NCBI GenBank assembly: GCA_951813575.1
Contig: OX638375.1
Span: 2,371,042 to 2,435,041 of the forward strand
DNA: 64,000 bases
Reading direction: 5' to 3'
DNA from: Candidatus Binatia bacterium
GTDB lineage: Bacteria > Desulfobacterota > Binatia > UBA9968 > JAJDTQ01
Shown: positions 8,558 to 21,118 of the stretch, one piece after another
Layout: each line of letters opens with the position of its first letter
How positions within the stretch are numbered: position 1 is the first letter of the stretch
Notes under the pieces: model-generated
Seen by the model: the letters and a program-made list of their open reading frames with translations, nothing else
Told to the model about the DNA's origin: nothing
Database searches by the model: none
Position numbers and translations under genes: made by a program

Positions 8558-9069
8558 GCACCAAGAGCATTCTCAACCTGACGGTCAACGGCAAGGCCTA
8601 CGAGAAGCTGGTGGAAGTGCGCATGACCCTGGCGGACTTTCTCCGGAACGAGCTGGACCTCACGGGCACGCACCTGGGCTGCGAGCACGGCGTGTGCGGC
8701 GCCTGCACGGTGATCATGAACGGCGAGGCGGTGCGCTCCTGCCTGCTGCTGGCGGTGCAGGCGGAAGGAGCGACGCTGGAGACGGTCGAGGGGCTGGCGG
8801 ACGGCGACCAACTGCACCCGCTCCAGGCCGCCTTCCAGGACCGGCACGCGCTCCAGTGCGGCTTCTGCACCCCGGGGTTCCTCATGACCGCGTCGGCCTT
8901 CCTCAAGGAGAACCCCCAGCCCACGGACGCCGAGATCCGCCAGGCCATCTCCGGAAACATCTGCCGGTGCACGGGCTACCAGCCCATCATCGAGGCCATC
9001 GCGCAGGCGGCCCCGGAGGTGGGCGGCTCACCCCCACCCCGTCATTCCCGCGAAAGCGGGAATCCATGA
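8554..9069 (+). CDS. Molybdenum hydroxylase 2Fe-2S subunit (CoxS/CutS-like), C-terminus made by a repeat
   Basis: 171 residues from ATG 8554; start chosen for the ATGA overlap with the FAD subunit. The plant-type 2Fe-2S domain shows GCEHGVCGACTVIMNGEAVRSC, split as C-x4-C-x2-C-x(n)-C, and the alpha-helical domain shows the second cluster CGFCTPGF plus CRCTGY. These two clusters relay electrons from the Mo cofactor to FAD. Family proteins normally end shortly after the 'IIEAI' helix. Here the last residues (RHSRESGNP) and the TGA are encoded by the left arm of a family A palindromic repeat starting at 9041, so the natural stop was replaced by the insertion. The core is intact and the enzyme is probably functional. 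Confidence 0.93.
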   Translation: MSTKSILNLTVNGKAYEKLVEVRMTLADFLRNELDLTGTHLGCEHGVCGACTVIMNGEAVRSCLLLAVQAEGATLETVEGLADGDQLHPLQAAFQDRHALQCGFCTPGFLMTASAFLKENPQPTDAEIRQAISGNICRCTGYQPIIEAIAQAAPEVGGSPPPRHSRESGNP

Positions 9070-9135
9070 AGGGCGGACCGTGGCCGTGCTGACCCCACCT
9101 CACCCCTCCTGGATTCCCGCTTTCGCGGGAATGAC
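9041..9135. repeat. Family A palindromic repeat pair overlapping the 3' end of the 2Fe-2S gene
   Basis: Two 26-base arms (9041-9066 and 9110-9135), each itself palindromic around TTCCCGCGAAAGCGGGAA, are perfect reverse complements separated by 43 bases. The interior resembles that of the copy at 38500-38600 (shared GGGCG...CCCC...CCCCTCCTGG), so this is a defined element of about 95 bases rather than chance palindromes. A fragment of a third arm (GCGGGAATGACGG) follows at 9147. The core resembles the widely distributed ATTCCC...GGGAAT repeats (for example neisserial dRS3). Confidence 0.85.
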
Positions 9136-9153
9136 GGGGTGGTTTGCGGGAAT

Positions 9154-9237
9154 GACGGTGGAGGTGGCGGCGTCGACTGTAGAGGTGGCGGCGTCGACTG
9201 TAGAGGTGGCGGCGTCGACGGTGAAGGTGGCGGCGTT
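9154..9237. repeat. Tandem repeat, four 21-base units
   Basis: Four head-to-tail 21-base units (9154, 9175, 9196, 9217), each built on GAC-x-GT-x-x-AGGTGGCGGCGTC, lie between the 2Fe-2S and Mo subunit genes. The first unit begins in the outer end (ATGACGG) of the adjacent family A arm. All unit lengths are multiples of three and all frames stay open, yet no ribosome site or start makes a gene likely. It separates two subunits of one enzyme in one operon. Confidence 0.85.
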
Positions 9238-9292
9238 TTCGAAGCGGCTGCAGGACAACAACGGCACCTTGCCCTGAACGGAACATTCGGCC

Positions 9293-11605
9293 ATGGCGGA
9301 ATCATACATCGGCGCTCCCATCAGGCGGCGCGAGGACATCCGGTTCATCACCGGCGCGGGCACCTACGTGGATGACATCAAGCTGCCCCACATGGTCCAT
9401 GCCGCCATCCTCCGGAGCCCCCACGCCCACGCCCGCATCCTGAGCATCGACACCAAACGCGCCGAGGCCCTGCCCGGGGTGGTTTCGGTCTTCACCCTCG
9501 AGGACATCGGGGAGCTGGACGCCACCGTCCCCATCCGGATGTACAAGATCCCGGGGCTGGACAAGTATCTCCAGCCTTCGTTGGCGCGGGACATGGTGCG
9601 CTACGTGGGCGAGCCCGTGGCCGTGGCGGTGGCGGAGAGCCGCTACCTGGCCGAGGACGCGCTGGACGCCATCGACGTCGACTACGAGATTCTCCAGGAA
9701 GTGATGGACGTGCGCGAGGCGCTCGAGGACAAGGTGCTGGTGCACGAGCACAACGGCACCAACCTGGCCGGAGTCCACCACGTCTCCATCGGCGACGCGG
9801 ACAAGGCCTTCGCGGAAGCCGACTATACCCGCCGCGAGGAGTTCCGGGTCCACCGCTTCACCGGCAACCCCATGGAGACCCGCGGCGCCGTGGCCCACTT
9901 CGACCGCGGCAAGGGAGAGCTCCGGGTCTACGGCGCCACCAAGCTGCCGCACCTGAACCGGCAGACCATCGCCGCTTTCCTGCAACTGCCCGAGCACAAG
10001 TGCCACTTCGAGGAGAACGACGTGGGCGGGGGCTTCGGCATCCGCGGCGAGCTCTATCCCGAGGATTTCCTGATCCCCTTCGCCTCCGTGCGCCTCGGCT
10101 TGCCGGTGAAATGGATCGAGGACCGGCGCGAGCACCTGCTGGCCGCCAACCACTCGCGCCAGGTGACCTGCGAGCTGGAGATCGCCGCGCGGAAGGACGG
10201 CACCCTGCTCGCGCTGCGGGCGCAGATCTACGGCGACATGGGCGCCTACGTGCGCACCCACGGCGGGCTGGTGCCCTGCTCCACGGCCGCGCTACTGACC
10301 GGCCCCTACCGGATCCCCAACTACGAGGCCAAGATCCACTGCATCATGACCAACAAGACCGGCCTGGGCACGCTGCGGGCTCCCGGCCGGGTGGAGTCGT
10401 GCTTCTACCGCGAGCGCATGCTCGACATGATGGCGCGGGACCTGGACCTCGACCCGGTGGAGCTGCGGAAGAAGAACCTGGTCACGCCCGAGGAGATTCC
10501 CTACGAGATTGGCTTCACCCGGCCCAGCAGCCACCCGACCATCCTTGACAGCGGCGACTACGCCAGCGCCCTCAGGCAGGCCCTGGAACGGTTTCAGTAC
10601 GACGAGATGCTGGAGTTGCAAGGGCTGCGGGACGACGGCCGCTATCACGGCGTCGGCCTGTCGTACTTCGTCAAGAACACCGGCGGGCTGGAGCCCTACG
10701 AGGGCGCCCGCATGGTGGTGGGCGAGGGCGGCGGCGTGAGCGTGTACTTGAGCATCGCCCAGCTCGGCCAGGGCCACGAGACCGCCATGGCCCAGATCTG
10801 CGCCGACGCCCTGTGCGTGCCCATGGACGCCATCTCGGTGTTCCACGGCAACACCGACCTCTCGCCCTTCGGCTGGGGCACCTTCGCCAGCCGCGGCACG
10901 GTCATGGCCGGCAACGCCGTGCACCTCACCGCGCTGCAACTGAAGGACAAGATCCTGGAGGCCGCGGCCCGGCACCTGGACGTGGACGCCGCCAACCTGT
11001 CGCTGGAGGACGGCAACATCGTCCAGACCGGCACCGAGGCGCCGGCGCTGCCGCTGGGCGAGCTGGTGGCGCACATGCGCGAGTCCATTACCCCCGAGCA
11101 GGGGGTCCCGGAGCTCGAAGCCACCGCCTACTACAACTCCAACAACATCACCCACACCTACGGCGTGCACCTGGCCCACGTGGCCGTGGACCCCGAGACC
11201 GGCATGCTGGAGGTGCTCAAGTACCTGGTGGTGGAAGACGTGGGCCGGGTGGTGAACCCCTTGATGGTGCACGGCCAGACCGTGGGCGCCGCGGTGCAGG
11301 GCATCGGCGGCGTGGTGCTGGAAGAGCTCGTGTACGGCGAGGGCGGCCAGCTCCTCACCACCACCTTCCTGGACTACCTGCTGCCCACCAGCACCGACGT
11401 CCCCCCCATCGACGACCTGGTGCTGGAAGAGGCGCCTTCACCCTACAACCCGCTAGGCGTCAAGGGCGCCGGAGAAGGCGGCATCGTCGGCACCGCCGGC
11501 GCACTGGGCAACGCCGTCAGCAACGCCCTCGGCATCGAGGTCAAGGACCTGCCCCTCAGCCCCGACCGCATCCGCGCCTGGCTCCGCGCACGCGAGGACG
11601 GCTAG
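9293..11605 (+). CDS. Molybdenum hydroxylase large (Mo-cofactor) subunit, CoxL-like form II
   Basis: 770 residues, full length for the molybdopterin-cytosine-dinucleotide-binding subunit of the xanthine dehydrogenase/CO dehydrogenase family. The N-terminal hammerhead domain begins GAPIRRREDIRFITGAGTYV. The Mo-binding motif NDVGGGFGIRGE sits at about residues 241-252, and the C-terminal catalytic-glutamate motif GVKGAGEGG at about 722-731. At the active-site loop it reads TLRAPGRVE, unlike the CSFR loop of true CO dehydrogenase, so an aldehyde or aromatic/heterocycle hydroxylase is more likely than CO oxidation. It completes the M-S-L set with the two genes upstream, after a gap that contains a repeat pair and a tandem repeat. 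Confidence 0.93.
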   Translation: MAESYIGAPIRRREDIRFITGAGTYVDDIKLPHMVHAAILRSPHAHARILSIDTKRAEALPGVVSVFTLEDIGELDATVPIRMYKIPGLDKYLQPSLARDMVRYVGEPVAVAVAESRYLAEDALDAIDVDYEILQEVMDVREALEDKVLVHEHNGTNLAGVHHVSIGDADKAFAEADYTRREEFRVHRFTGNPMETRGAVAHFDRGKGELRVYGATKLPHLNRQTIAAFLQLPEHKCHFEENDVGGGFGIRGELYPEDFLIPFASVRLGLPVKWIEDRREHLLAANHSRQVTCELEIAARKDGTLLALRAQIYGDMGAYVRTHGGLVPCSTAALLTGPYRIPNYEAKIHCIMTNKTGLGTLRAPGRVESCFYRERMLDMMARDLDLDPVELRKKNLVTPEEIPYEIGFTRPSSHPTILDSGDYASALRQALERFQYDEMLELQGLRDDGRYHGVGLSYFVKNTGGLEPYEGARMVVGEGGGVSVYLSIAQLGQGHETAMAQICADALCVPMDAISVFHGNTDLSPFGWGTFASRGTVMAGNAVHLTALQLKDKILEAAARHLDVDAANLSLEDGNIVQTGTEAPALPLGELVAHMRESITPEQGVPELEATAYYNSNNITHTYGVHLAHVAVDPETGMLEVLKYLVVEDVGRVVNPLMVHGQTVGAAVQGIGGVVLEELVYGEGGQLLTTTFLDYLLPTSTDVPPIDDLVLEEAPSPYNPLGVKGAGEGGIVGTAGALGNAVSNALGIEVKDLPLSPDRIRAWLRAREDG

Positions 11606-11633
11606 GCCATCCTCGGTCATTCCCGGTCCCTTC

Positions 11634-13844
11634 CTATCCCCCATCCCTCAACGCACGCCACACCCGCTCCGGCGTCAGCGGCAGGTCGCGGATGCGTACT
11701 CCGGTGGCCCGGGCCAGGGCGCTGACCACCGAGGGGGCCACGGAGAAGATGCCGCCCTCGCCCATGCCACGGCTGCCGTACGGGCCAATGCCGTCCCGGT
11801 TCTCCACCAGGAACGTGTGAAACTCCGCCGGCACGTCCTTGAACTTGGGCACCCGGTAGTCGACGAGGTTGGGATTCAGCAACTGGTGGTCGTCGTGCAC
11901 CATCTGTTCCATGAAGGTGTGGCCGATGCCCATCATGGCCGCGCCCTCCTCCTGTCCGATGCAGTGTTGCGGATGGATGGCCTTTCCGACATCCGCCGCG
12001 GAAACATAGCTCACGAGCTTCAGCGCGCCGGTGTCGCGGTCGATGTCCAGCCCGGCGACCCCCATACCCACCTCCCAGAGCACGGGCGTCTTCCATCCGA
12101 CCATCTCGGGCCCCATGGTGCCGCGACCCACGATCTCACCGGCGACGGCGCCGAAGCGGCAGACGAGGGCGTCGGTGAAGGACATTTCCTGCTCGCCGGC
12201 GACGAGCCGCCCCTCCGACAGCTTCACCTTTCCGGCCGTGACCCCGAACGCCTTGGCCGCGATGGCGCGCAACTGCCGCTTGAGGTCCCGGGCCGCGGCC
12301 TGGACCGCCCGGCCCATGACCGTGGTGGAGCGGCTGGCCCCGGTGGAGTGGTCGTAGGGCGTGACCGTGGTGTCCACGGGCACGGGCTGCACCCTATCGC
12401 GCGGCAGCCCCAGCTCTTCAGCGACGATCTGGGTGAACGTCGTCTTGACGCCTTGCCCCATCTCGGTGCTGCCCGCCAGTATCGACACGTGGCCGTCGGG
12501 ACCCAGCCGCACCAGCGCCACCGACACCGGCAGCACGCCGCCGGCGTTGGTGGAGCCGCAGGCGACGCCCAGCGGCGCCTTGCCGTCGCGGGCGCGCCGC
12601 CGCCAGCGGGATCCGGAGACCAGCCGCCGGAGGCTGGAATGCAGATTCACGTCCACCGGCCGCAGCTTCGGCTGGAGCTTCTCGCCCTTCTTGAGCAGGT
12701 TCCGGTCACGCAACTCCACCGGGTCCATGCCCAGCTCCGTCGCGATCTCGTCCATCTGCGACTCGCAGGCGAAGATGGTCTGGGGCGCGGCCACGGAGCG
12801 GAACGAGCCCGCGGAGCCGGCGTTGGTGTGGACCGAGTAGACGTCGCTCCGGAGATGCGGTATCCGGTAGGGCCCCAGCACCCGGGTGGCCGCCAACTGC
12901 GCGACCATCCGCGTGTTCTCCGTGAACGCTCCGGTGTCGAGGTGAATCTCCGCCTGCCGGGCGGCCAGGGTACCGTCGTTCATGACGCCGGTCTTGAGCT
13001 TTACGGCGGCACCGTGCCGGCGCACCGTCACCATGGCCTCCGGGACCGACAGGCACAGCCGCACCGGACGGCCCGCCTTGCGGGAAAGCAGCACCACCAG
13101 AGGCTCGAACTTGCTGTAGGACTTGCCGCCGAAGCCGCCGCCCAGGAAGGAGACCTGCAACCGCACCTGGGAGCGGGTCAAGCCGAAGATGCGCGCGATG
13201 TCCCCCTGCACCAGGAACGGGTGCTGCGCCGAGGACCACAGGTCGATACGGTCCGCGCCGTGACGGGCCACCGCCCCGTGGGGCTCCATGCTGTAGTGGT
13301 AGACACTGGGAAACGTATAGCGGCCCTCGAAGACGCGGTCTGAAGCGGCGAAGCCCTGGTCCACGTCCCCCTGCTCCACCCGCGCATGGGCGCACACGTT
13401 GCCGGGGGCGTCGTCGTGGATCAGCGGCGCTCCCGGCGCCAGCGCCGCATCCATGCCCAGCGCCGACGGCAGCTCCTCGTAGTCCACCTCGATGAGGGCG
13501 AGGGCCGCCTCCGCCGTGTGCTCGTCCTCCGCCGCCACCGCCGCCACCGGCTCGCCCACGTAGCGCGCCTTCTCCATGGCCACCACCGGGCGCCCGTTGT
13601 AGAACGGGTCCAGGCCCCCCAGATCGCCGGCGGTGACTACCGCGCGCACGCCGGCAAGCGCCTCCGCCCGCGTGGTGTCCATGGCCCGGATGCGCGCGTG
13701 CGGCAAGGGGCTTCGCAGGATCCGCCCCTCGAGCATTCCCGGCAACACGATGTCGCCCGTGTACTTGGCACGCCCGGTGACCTTGTCAACGCCGTCCACA
13801 CGGGGAACGCTTCGGCCCACGTGCTGGAAACTGGATTGCGGCAT
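11634..13844 (-). CDS. Second molybdenum hydroxylase large subunit, orphan
   Basis: 736 residues, convergent with the first Mo subunit. Motifs: RVDGVDKVTGRAKYTGDI at the N-terminus, SFLGGGFGGKSYSKFE at about 232-247 for the Mo cofactor, FRSVAAPQ in the substrate loop where many relatives have YRGFG-(A)PQ, and GSRGMGEGG at about 690-698 with the catalytic glutamate. It is similar in plan but clearly different in sequence from the 9293-11605 protein. No FAD or 2Fe-2S partner lies next to it in this window. It may share the neighbouring M and S subunits or have partners elsewhere. The start ATG at 13844 has a GGAGAAGCC stretch upstream. Confidence 0.9.
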   Translation of the reverse strand: MPQSSFQHVGRSVPRVDGVDKVTGRAKYTGDIVLPGMLEGRILRSPLPHARIRAMDTTRAEALAGVRAVVTAGDLGGLDPFYNGRPVVAMEKARYVGEPVAAVAAEDEHTAEAALALIEVDYEELPSALGMDAALAPGAPLIHDDAPGNVCAHARVEQGDVDQGFAASDRVFEGRYTFPSVYHYSMEPHGAVARHGADRIDLWSSAQHPFLVQGDIARIFGLTRSQVRLQVSFLGGGFGGKSYSKFEPLVVLLSRKAGRPVRLCLSVPEAMVTVRRHGAAVKLKTGVMNDGTLAARQAEIHLDTGAFTENTRMVAQLAATRVLGPYRIPHLRSDVYSVHTNAGSAGSFRSVAAPQTIFACESQMDEIATELGMDPVELRDRNLLKKGEKLQPKLRPVDVNLHSSLRRLVSGSRWRRRARDGKAPLGVACGSTNAGGVLPVSVALVRLGPDGHVSILAGSTEMGQGVKTTFTQIVAEELGLPRDRVQPVPVDTTVTPYDHSTGASRSTTVMGRAVQAAARDLKRQLRAIAAKAFGVTAGKVKLSEGRLVAGEQEMSFTDALVCRFGAVAGEIVGRGTMGPEMVGWKTPVLWEVGMGVAGLDIDRDTGALKLVSYVSAADVGKAIHPQHCIGQEEGAAMMGIGHTFMEQMVHDDHQLLNPNLVDYRVPKFKDVPAEFHTFLVENRDGIGPYGSRGMGEGGIFSVAPSVVSALARATGVRIRDLPLTPERVWRALRDGG

Positions 13845-14119
13845 GGCTTCTCCTGGCTGTCTCGCACGATTGAGTGACTACGAACACGGCAACCATACCA
13901 CAGTCCCGTACACGCCATCGCCGCCGGGCCGGCGACTCCGGTAGTGGTGCAGTGATGGTCGGATGCGGCAGGACCGTCCGAGGACCGTGTTCTTCTTGAA
14001 TCGCGCGTTGAGTTGCGATAGTTCCAGAGGCGTCATCGGACGTGCCCCGGTTGAGCTGTCGGCGGAGGTGGTACGGTACCCGCGCGGGCCAATGATCTCA
14101 AGGACGATAGGGATGCGAG

Positions 14120-14587
14120 ATGGCACAATCAAATGAATCCGGCCGGCCCCAATGGCTCGGCTTCGTTTCGCCGAAGTTCGGCAACGGCGGATCGATACCG
14201 GCCAACGAGACGTTCGTCAGGATCGATCCCGCCGAACACGAGCTCCGGGTGGAAAGGGCGGAGATGGCGGTAAAGGCGGCGGAAGCCCGGGTGTGGGTCG
14301 AGAAGGCCGGCGGCGAAGAGGACGCGAGGGCGTTCTCGCGCGCGAACCCGGGCGCCGAGGTTTCCGACTCGGTGCGCCGCCTGCCGTCGATAGCGGAAGC
14401 GGAAGCCGAGTTGGCGCAGGCGCGGGCGGTGCTGAAGCTCGCGAAGCTTCGACTGGAACAGACGAACATCTCCCTGCCGTATGACAGCCGCGTGCTGGCA
14501 ACCGAGCTGGAGGTGGGCGAATTCGTGGGGCCCGCCAGGTCGGTGGCGGGGCCCGCGGGGATGATCGTCGACGGGCGCCACGAATAG
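14120..14587 (+). pseudogene. Remnant of a HlyD/RND-type efflux periplasmic adaptor
   Basis: The 155-codon frame encodes the middle of a membrane-fusion (periplasmic adaptor) protein only. A half-lipoyl strand ending FVRIDPAEHELRVERAEMAV is followed by a helical hairpin with LAQARAVLKLAKLRLEQTNI, then the returning strand SLPYDSRVLATELEVGEFVG. A complete adaptor has about 350-400 residues, with an N-terminal signal or lipid anchor and C-terminal barrel and membrane-proximal domains; all are missing here. No RND pump gene is nearby. It is most likely a decayed fragment, although the frame has no internal stop. Confidence 0.6.
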
Positions 14588-14616
14588 CCTGGAGCCGTCG
14601 GGTCAGCCTTCCCATC

Positions 14617-15525
14617 ATGCCCTCCCTGACGCCCATCCGGCTCATCCAGTTCCGAGCGGCCTACAACCTGCCGGTGCATGCGGCCATGGAGAACGGCGCG
14701 TTCGCCGCCGCGGGCCTCGCGGTGGAGGCCGAGTACACGCCGGGCTCCGCGTTTCTCGTGGAGGCGGTGCGCACCGGGCGCTGCGCCATCGGCCACGCGG
14801 CCGCTGACGACGTGGTCTGCGACGTGGAGAACCAGCCTGGCTCGGATCTGTTTGCGTTCATGGGGCTCCACAGCGGCCTGTTGAGCCTCGTCGGCGCGCC
14901 CGGGTGCGCCACCATGGAGTCCCTGCGCGGCAAGCCGCTGGCGGTGGACGCGCGGGACAGCGGCTTCGTCTTCATCCTGGAGAAGGCCCTGCGCGACCAC
15001 GGCTTCGGCCCGGACGAGTACGCGCTCGTGGAAGTGGGCGGCTGGGAGAGTCGCTACCAGACGCTGATGGAGGGCAAGCTCTTCGCCACGTTGCTTACCC
15101 CGCCTTTCGTGGGAGCCGCCCTGGAGCGGGGCTGCCACGTCATCGCCCGCGGCGAGGAGATGGCGCCCGTCTACCAGGCGACCGTGGGCCTCGCCGGCCG
15201 CTCCTGGGCCGAGGCGAACCGGACCCACCTGGTCGACTACATCCGCTGCTACGTGGCCGCCACCGAGTGGTGCTTCGCACCCGAGAACCGGAGGGCCTGC
15301 CTCGACATCCTGGAGCGGCACAACGGCCTCACCGGCGTCGCCGCCGAGGAAACCCTGGACGCCCTGCTCGACCCCGAGCACGGCCTCTACCCCAGGGCCG
15401 CGCTGAACGTCCCCGGCATCGCCGCCGCCCTGGATCTCCGAGCCGGCATGGGCTATATCGCCTCCCCCCCGCCCGCGCCGGAGAAATACATCGACGTTTC
15501 GTACTACGAAGCAGCCGTGGGCTGA
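14617..15525 (+). CDS. Orphan ABC-type substrate-binding protein, NMT1/THI5/SsuA-like
   Basis: 302 residues of periplasmic-binding-protein type II fold. The N-terminal half reads IRLIQFRAAYNLPVHAAMEN and GLAVEAEYTPGSAFLVEAVR, and the middle has LRGKPLAVDARDSGFVFILE, the pattern of nitrate/sulfonate/taurine/pyrimidine-precursor binding proteins. There is no signal peptide: the chain starts directly with the first strand. No ABC ATPase or permease gene is adjacent. It could be a cytoplasmic enzyme or sensor of this fold, or a binding protein whose leader was lost. The substrate is unknown. Confidence 0.75.
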   Translation: MPSLTPIRLIQFRAAYNLPVHAAMENGAFAAAGLAVEAEYTPGSAFLVEAVRTGRCAIGHAAADDVVCDVENQPGSDLFAFMGLHSGLLSLVGAPGCATMESLRGKPLAVDARDSGFVFILEKALRDHGFGPDEYALVEVGGWESRYQTLMEGKLFATLLTPPFVGAALERGCHVIARGEEMAPVYQATVGLAGRSWAEANRTHLVDYIRCYVAATEWCFAPENRRACLDILERHNGLTGVAAEETLDALLDPEHGLYPRAALNVPGIAAALDLRAGMGYIASPPPAPEKYIDVSYYEAAVG

Positions 15526-15548
15526 TTCGGACCCATCCCTTCGCCCCG

Positions 15549-15804
15549 CCTGGATCCCGGGTCAAGCCCGGGATGACGGAGAGGTGGCCCATTGACGGAG
15601 AGGTGGCCCATTGACGGAAAGGTGGCCCATTGGCGGAGAGGTGGCCCATTGGCGGAGAGGTGGCCGTTGACGGAGAGGTAGCCAGGTGACGGAGCGGTGG
15701 CGGGACGGCGGAGCGGTATCCGGATGACGCTGGGCGCCCGGGTCGCTTCCCCGTCATCCCGGGCCCCGGGTCGAGCCCTGGGCGGGCTTGACCCGGGATC
15801 CAGG
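15549..15804. repeat. Family B palindromes flanking a tandem-repeat block
   Basis: A family B palindrome (CCCGGGTCAAGCCCGGG core, 15549-15577) lies just after the substrate-binding-protein gene. A second, inverted and longer copy (15753-15804) lies just before the stop of the convergent HExxH gene. The outer ends point to each other, with ATGAC of the left copy opening into the tandem repeat. About 287 bases here hold no gene; this composite occupies almost all of them. The hairpins could also terminate transcription of both convergent genes. Confidence 0.8.
15575..15725. repeat. Tandem repeat, 19-base units decaying to variants
   Basis: Units of 19 bases (GACGGAGAGGTGGCCCATT) run head to tail from 15575: two identical copies, then copies with one to three changes, then increasingly diverged 18-19-base units to about 15725. 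The first unit starts inside the outer end of the family B palindrome. No coding function is evident. Confidence 0.85.
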
Positions 15805-15812
15805 CGGGGCGT

Positions 15813-16421
15813 CTACAGCGTCAGGGACAACTGCTCCGGAGCGCCGGCCCGCGACGGCCGCGCGCGCTCCGGCAGTTCGGCGATCCGGGACTCGAGCCAG
15901 CGGATGTAGGTGCGGCGGCTGGAACGTTGGCGGATGGCCTCCACGCACAGGGAGCGCACGCGGGCAGCGTAGTGCCGCCAGTTCTCGCGCACGGTGCGCG
16001 GCATGCGCAGATAGGTGGGGGCGTCGTCGCAGAAGAGCTCGCTGCGGGCGAGGGTCCAGATGTCGCACTGGGTCTCGCCGCCGGGAAGCGGCGCCCACGC
16101 CGGGGCTCCTTCCGGGGGCGGGAGCTTCGTCAACCCCTGAAGCAGATGGGTCAGCTCATGGCCGATGGTGTTGTAGGTCAGGCCCCGGACCCGGAGGCGG
16201 ATGTACAAGGGAAGCCGGAGCCGCTTGGGAATGAACGCGACGCCGAGTTTCGTCTTGGTATGGCCAACCCGGAGCTCCAGGTTCCGCAACTCCGGAAACT
16301 GCCGCAGCGACTGCTTGAGCATCCGCACGGCGCGCTGCGTGAGGCGCTTCTCCATCTGCGGCGTGAACGACACGGTCACGCCCATTCCGGGTGACAACAA
16401 GGTCATGGACAAGATGCGCAC
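15813..16421 (-). CDS. Small HExxH zinc-metallopeptidase-like protein, unknown role
   Basis: 202 residues with the zinc-peptidase motif GHELTHLLQG at about residues 85-96, preceded by a beta-rich N-terminal part (LELRVGHTKTKLGVAFIPKR) and followed by an acidic ELFCDDAPTYL segment that could supply a third ligand. The layout recalls SprT-like or minimal gluzincin proteins, but the sequence is not assigned to a known family with certainty. There is no signal peptide or membrane segment, so a cytoplasmic location is likely. It sits alone, divergent from lhr, with 81 bases between the starts. An alternative start at MTLLSPGMG (codon 6) is possible. Confidence 0.6.
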   Translation of the reverse strand: MRILSMTLLSPGMGVTVSFTPQMEKRLTQRAVRMLKQSLRQFPELRNLELRVGHTKTKLGVAFIPKRLRLPLYIRLRVRGLTYNTIGHELTHLLQGLTKLPPPEGAPAWAPLPGGETQCDIWTLARSELFCDDAPTYLRMPRTVRENWRHYAARVRSLCVEAIRQRSSRRTYIRWLESRIAELPERARPSRAGAPEQLSLTL

Positions 16422-16502
16422 CCGGTCCGGCCGGCGGGCTTCCTGTCCTGTCCCGCCGACGCTGTGCTAAGATGCGCAGGGTAACAGGAAGAATCTAACG
16501 CA

Positions 16503-20999
<4,497 letters not shown>

Positions 21000-21118
21000 A
21001 CATACGGTGCGCCGAAGTAGGCTTTTTCGCTCCCCACTGTCATTGAACAACCGATACCGTAGGCGGCGCTCTCGTACGTAGCTGACCATCAGAAGGCAAC
21101 GAGTGGTTGTCGCCACTA

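Noticed and set aside
9080..9277. Small open frames with VEVAAST-type repeats
   Set aside because: They simply translate the 21-base tandem repeat, which is open in all frames; no ribosome site or homologue.
9293..11605. True carbon monoxide dehydrogenase (coxL)
   Set aside because: The active-site loop lacks the CSFR signature of form I CO dehydrogenase; kept as a general Mo hydroxylase.
13878..14132. 84-codon minus-strand frame in the gap after the second Mo subunit
   Set aside because: No recognisable family, no ribosome site and partly opposite the adaptor remnant; the 275-base gap shows nothing else I can support.
15549..15804. Possible CRISPR array from regularly spaced short repeats
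   Set aside because: The units are contiguous tandem copies without unique spacers and no cas gene is near.
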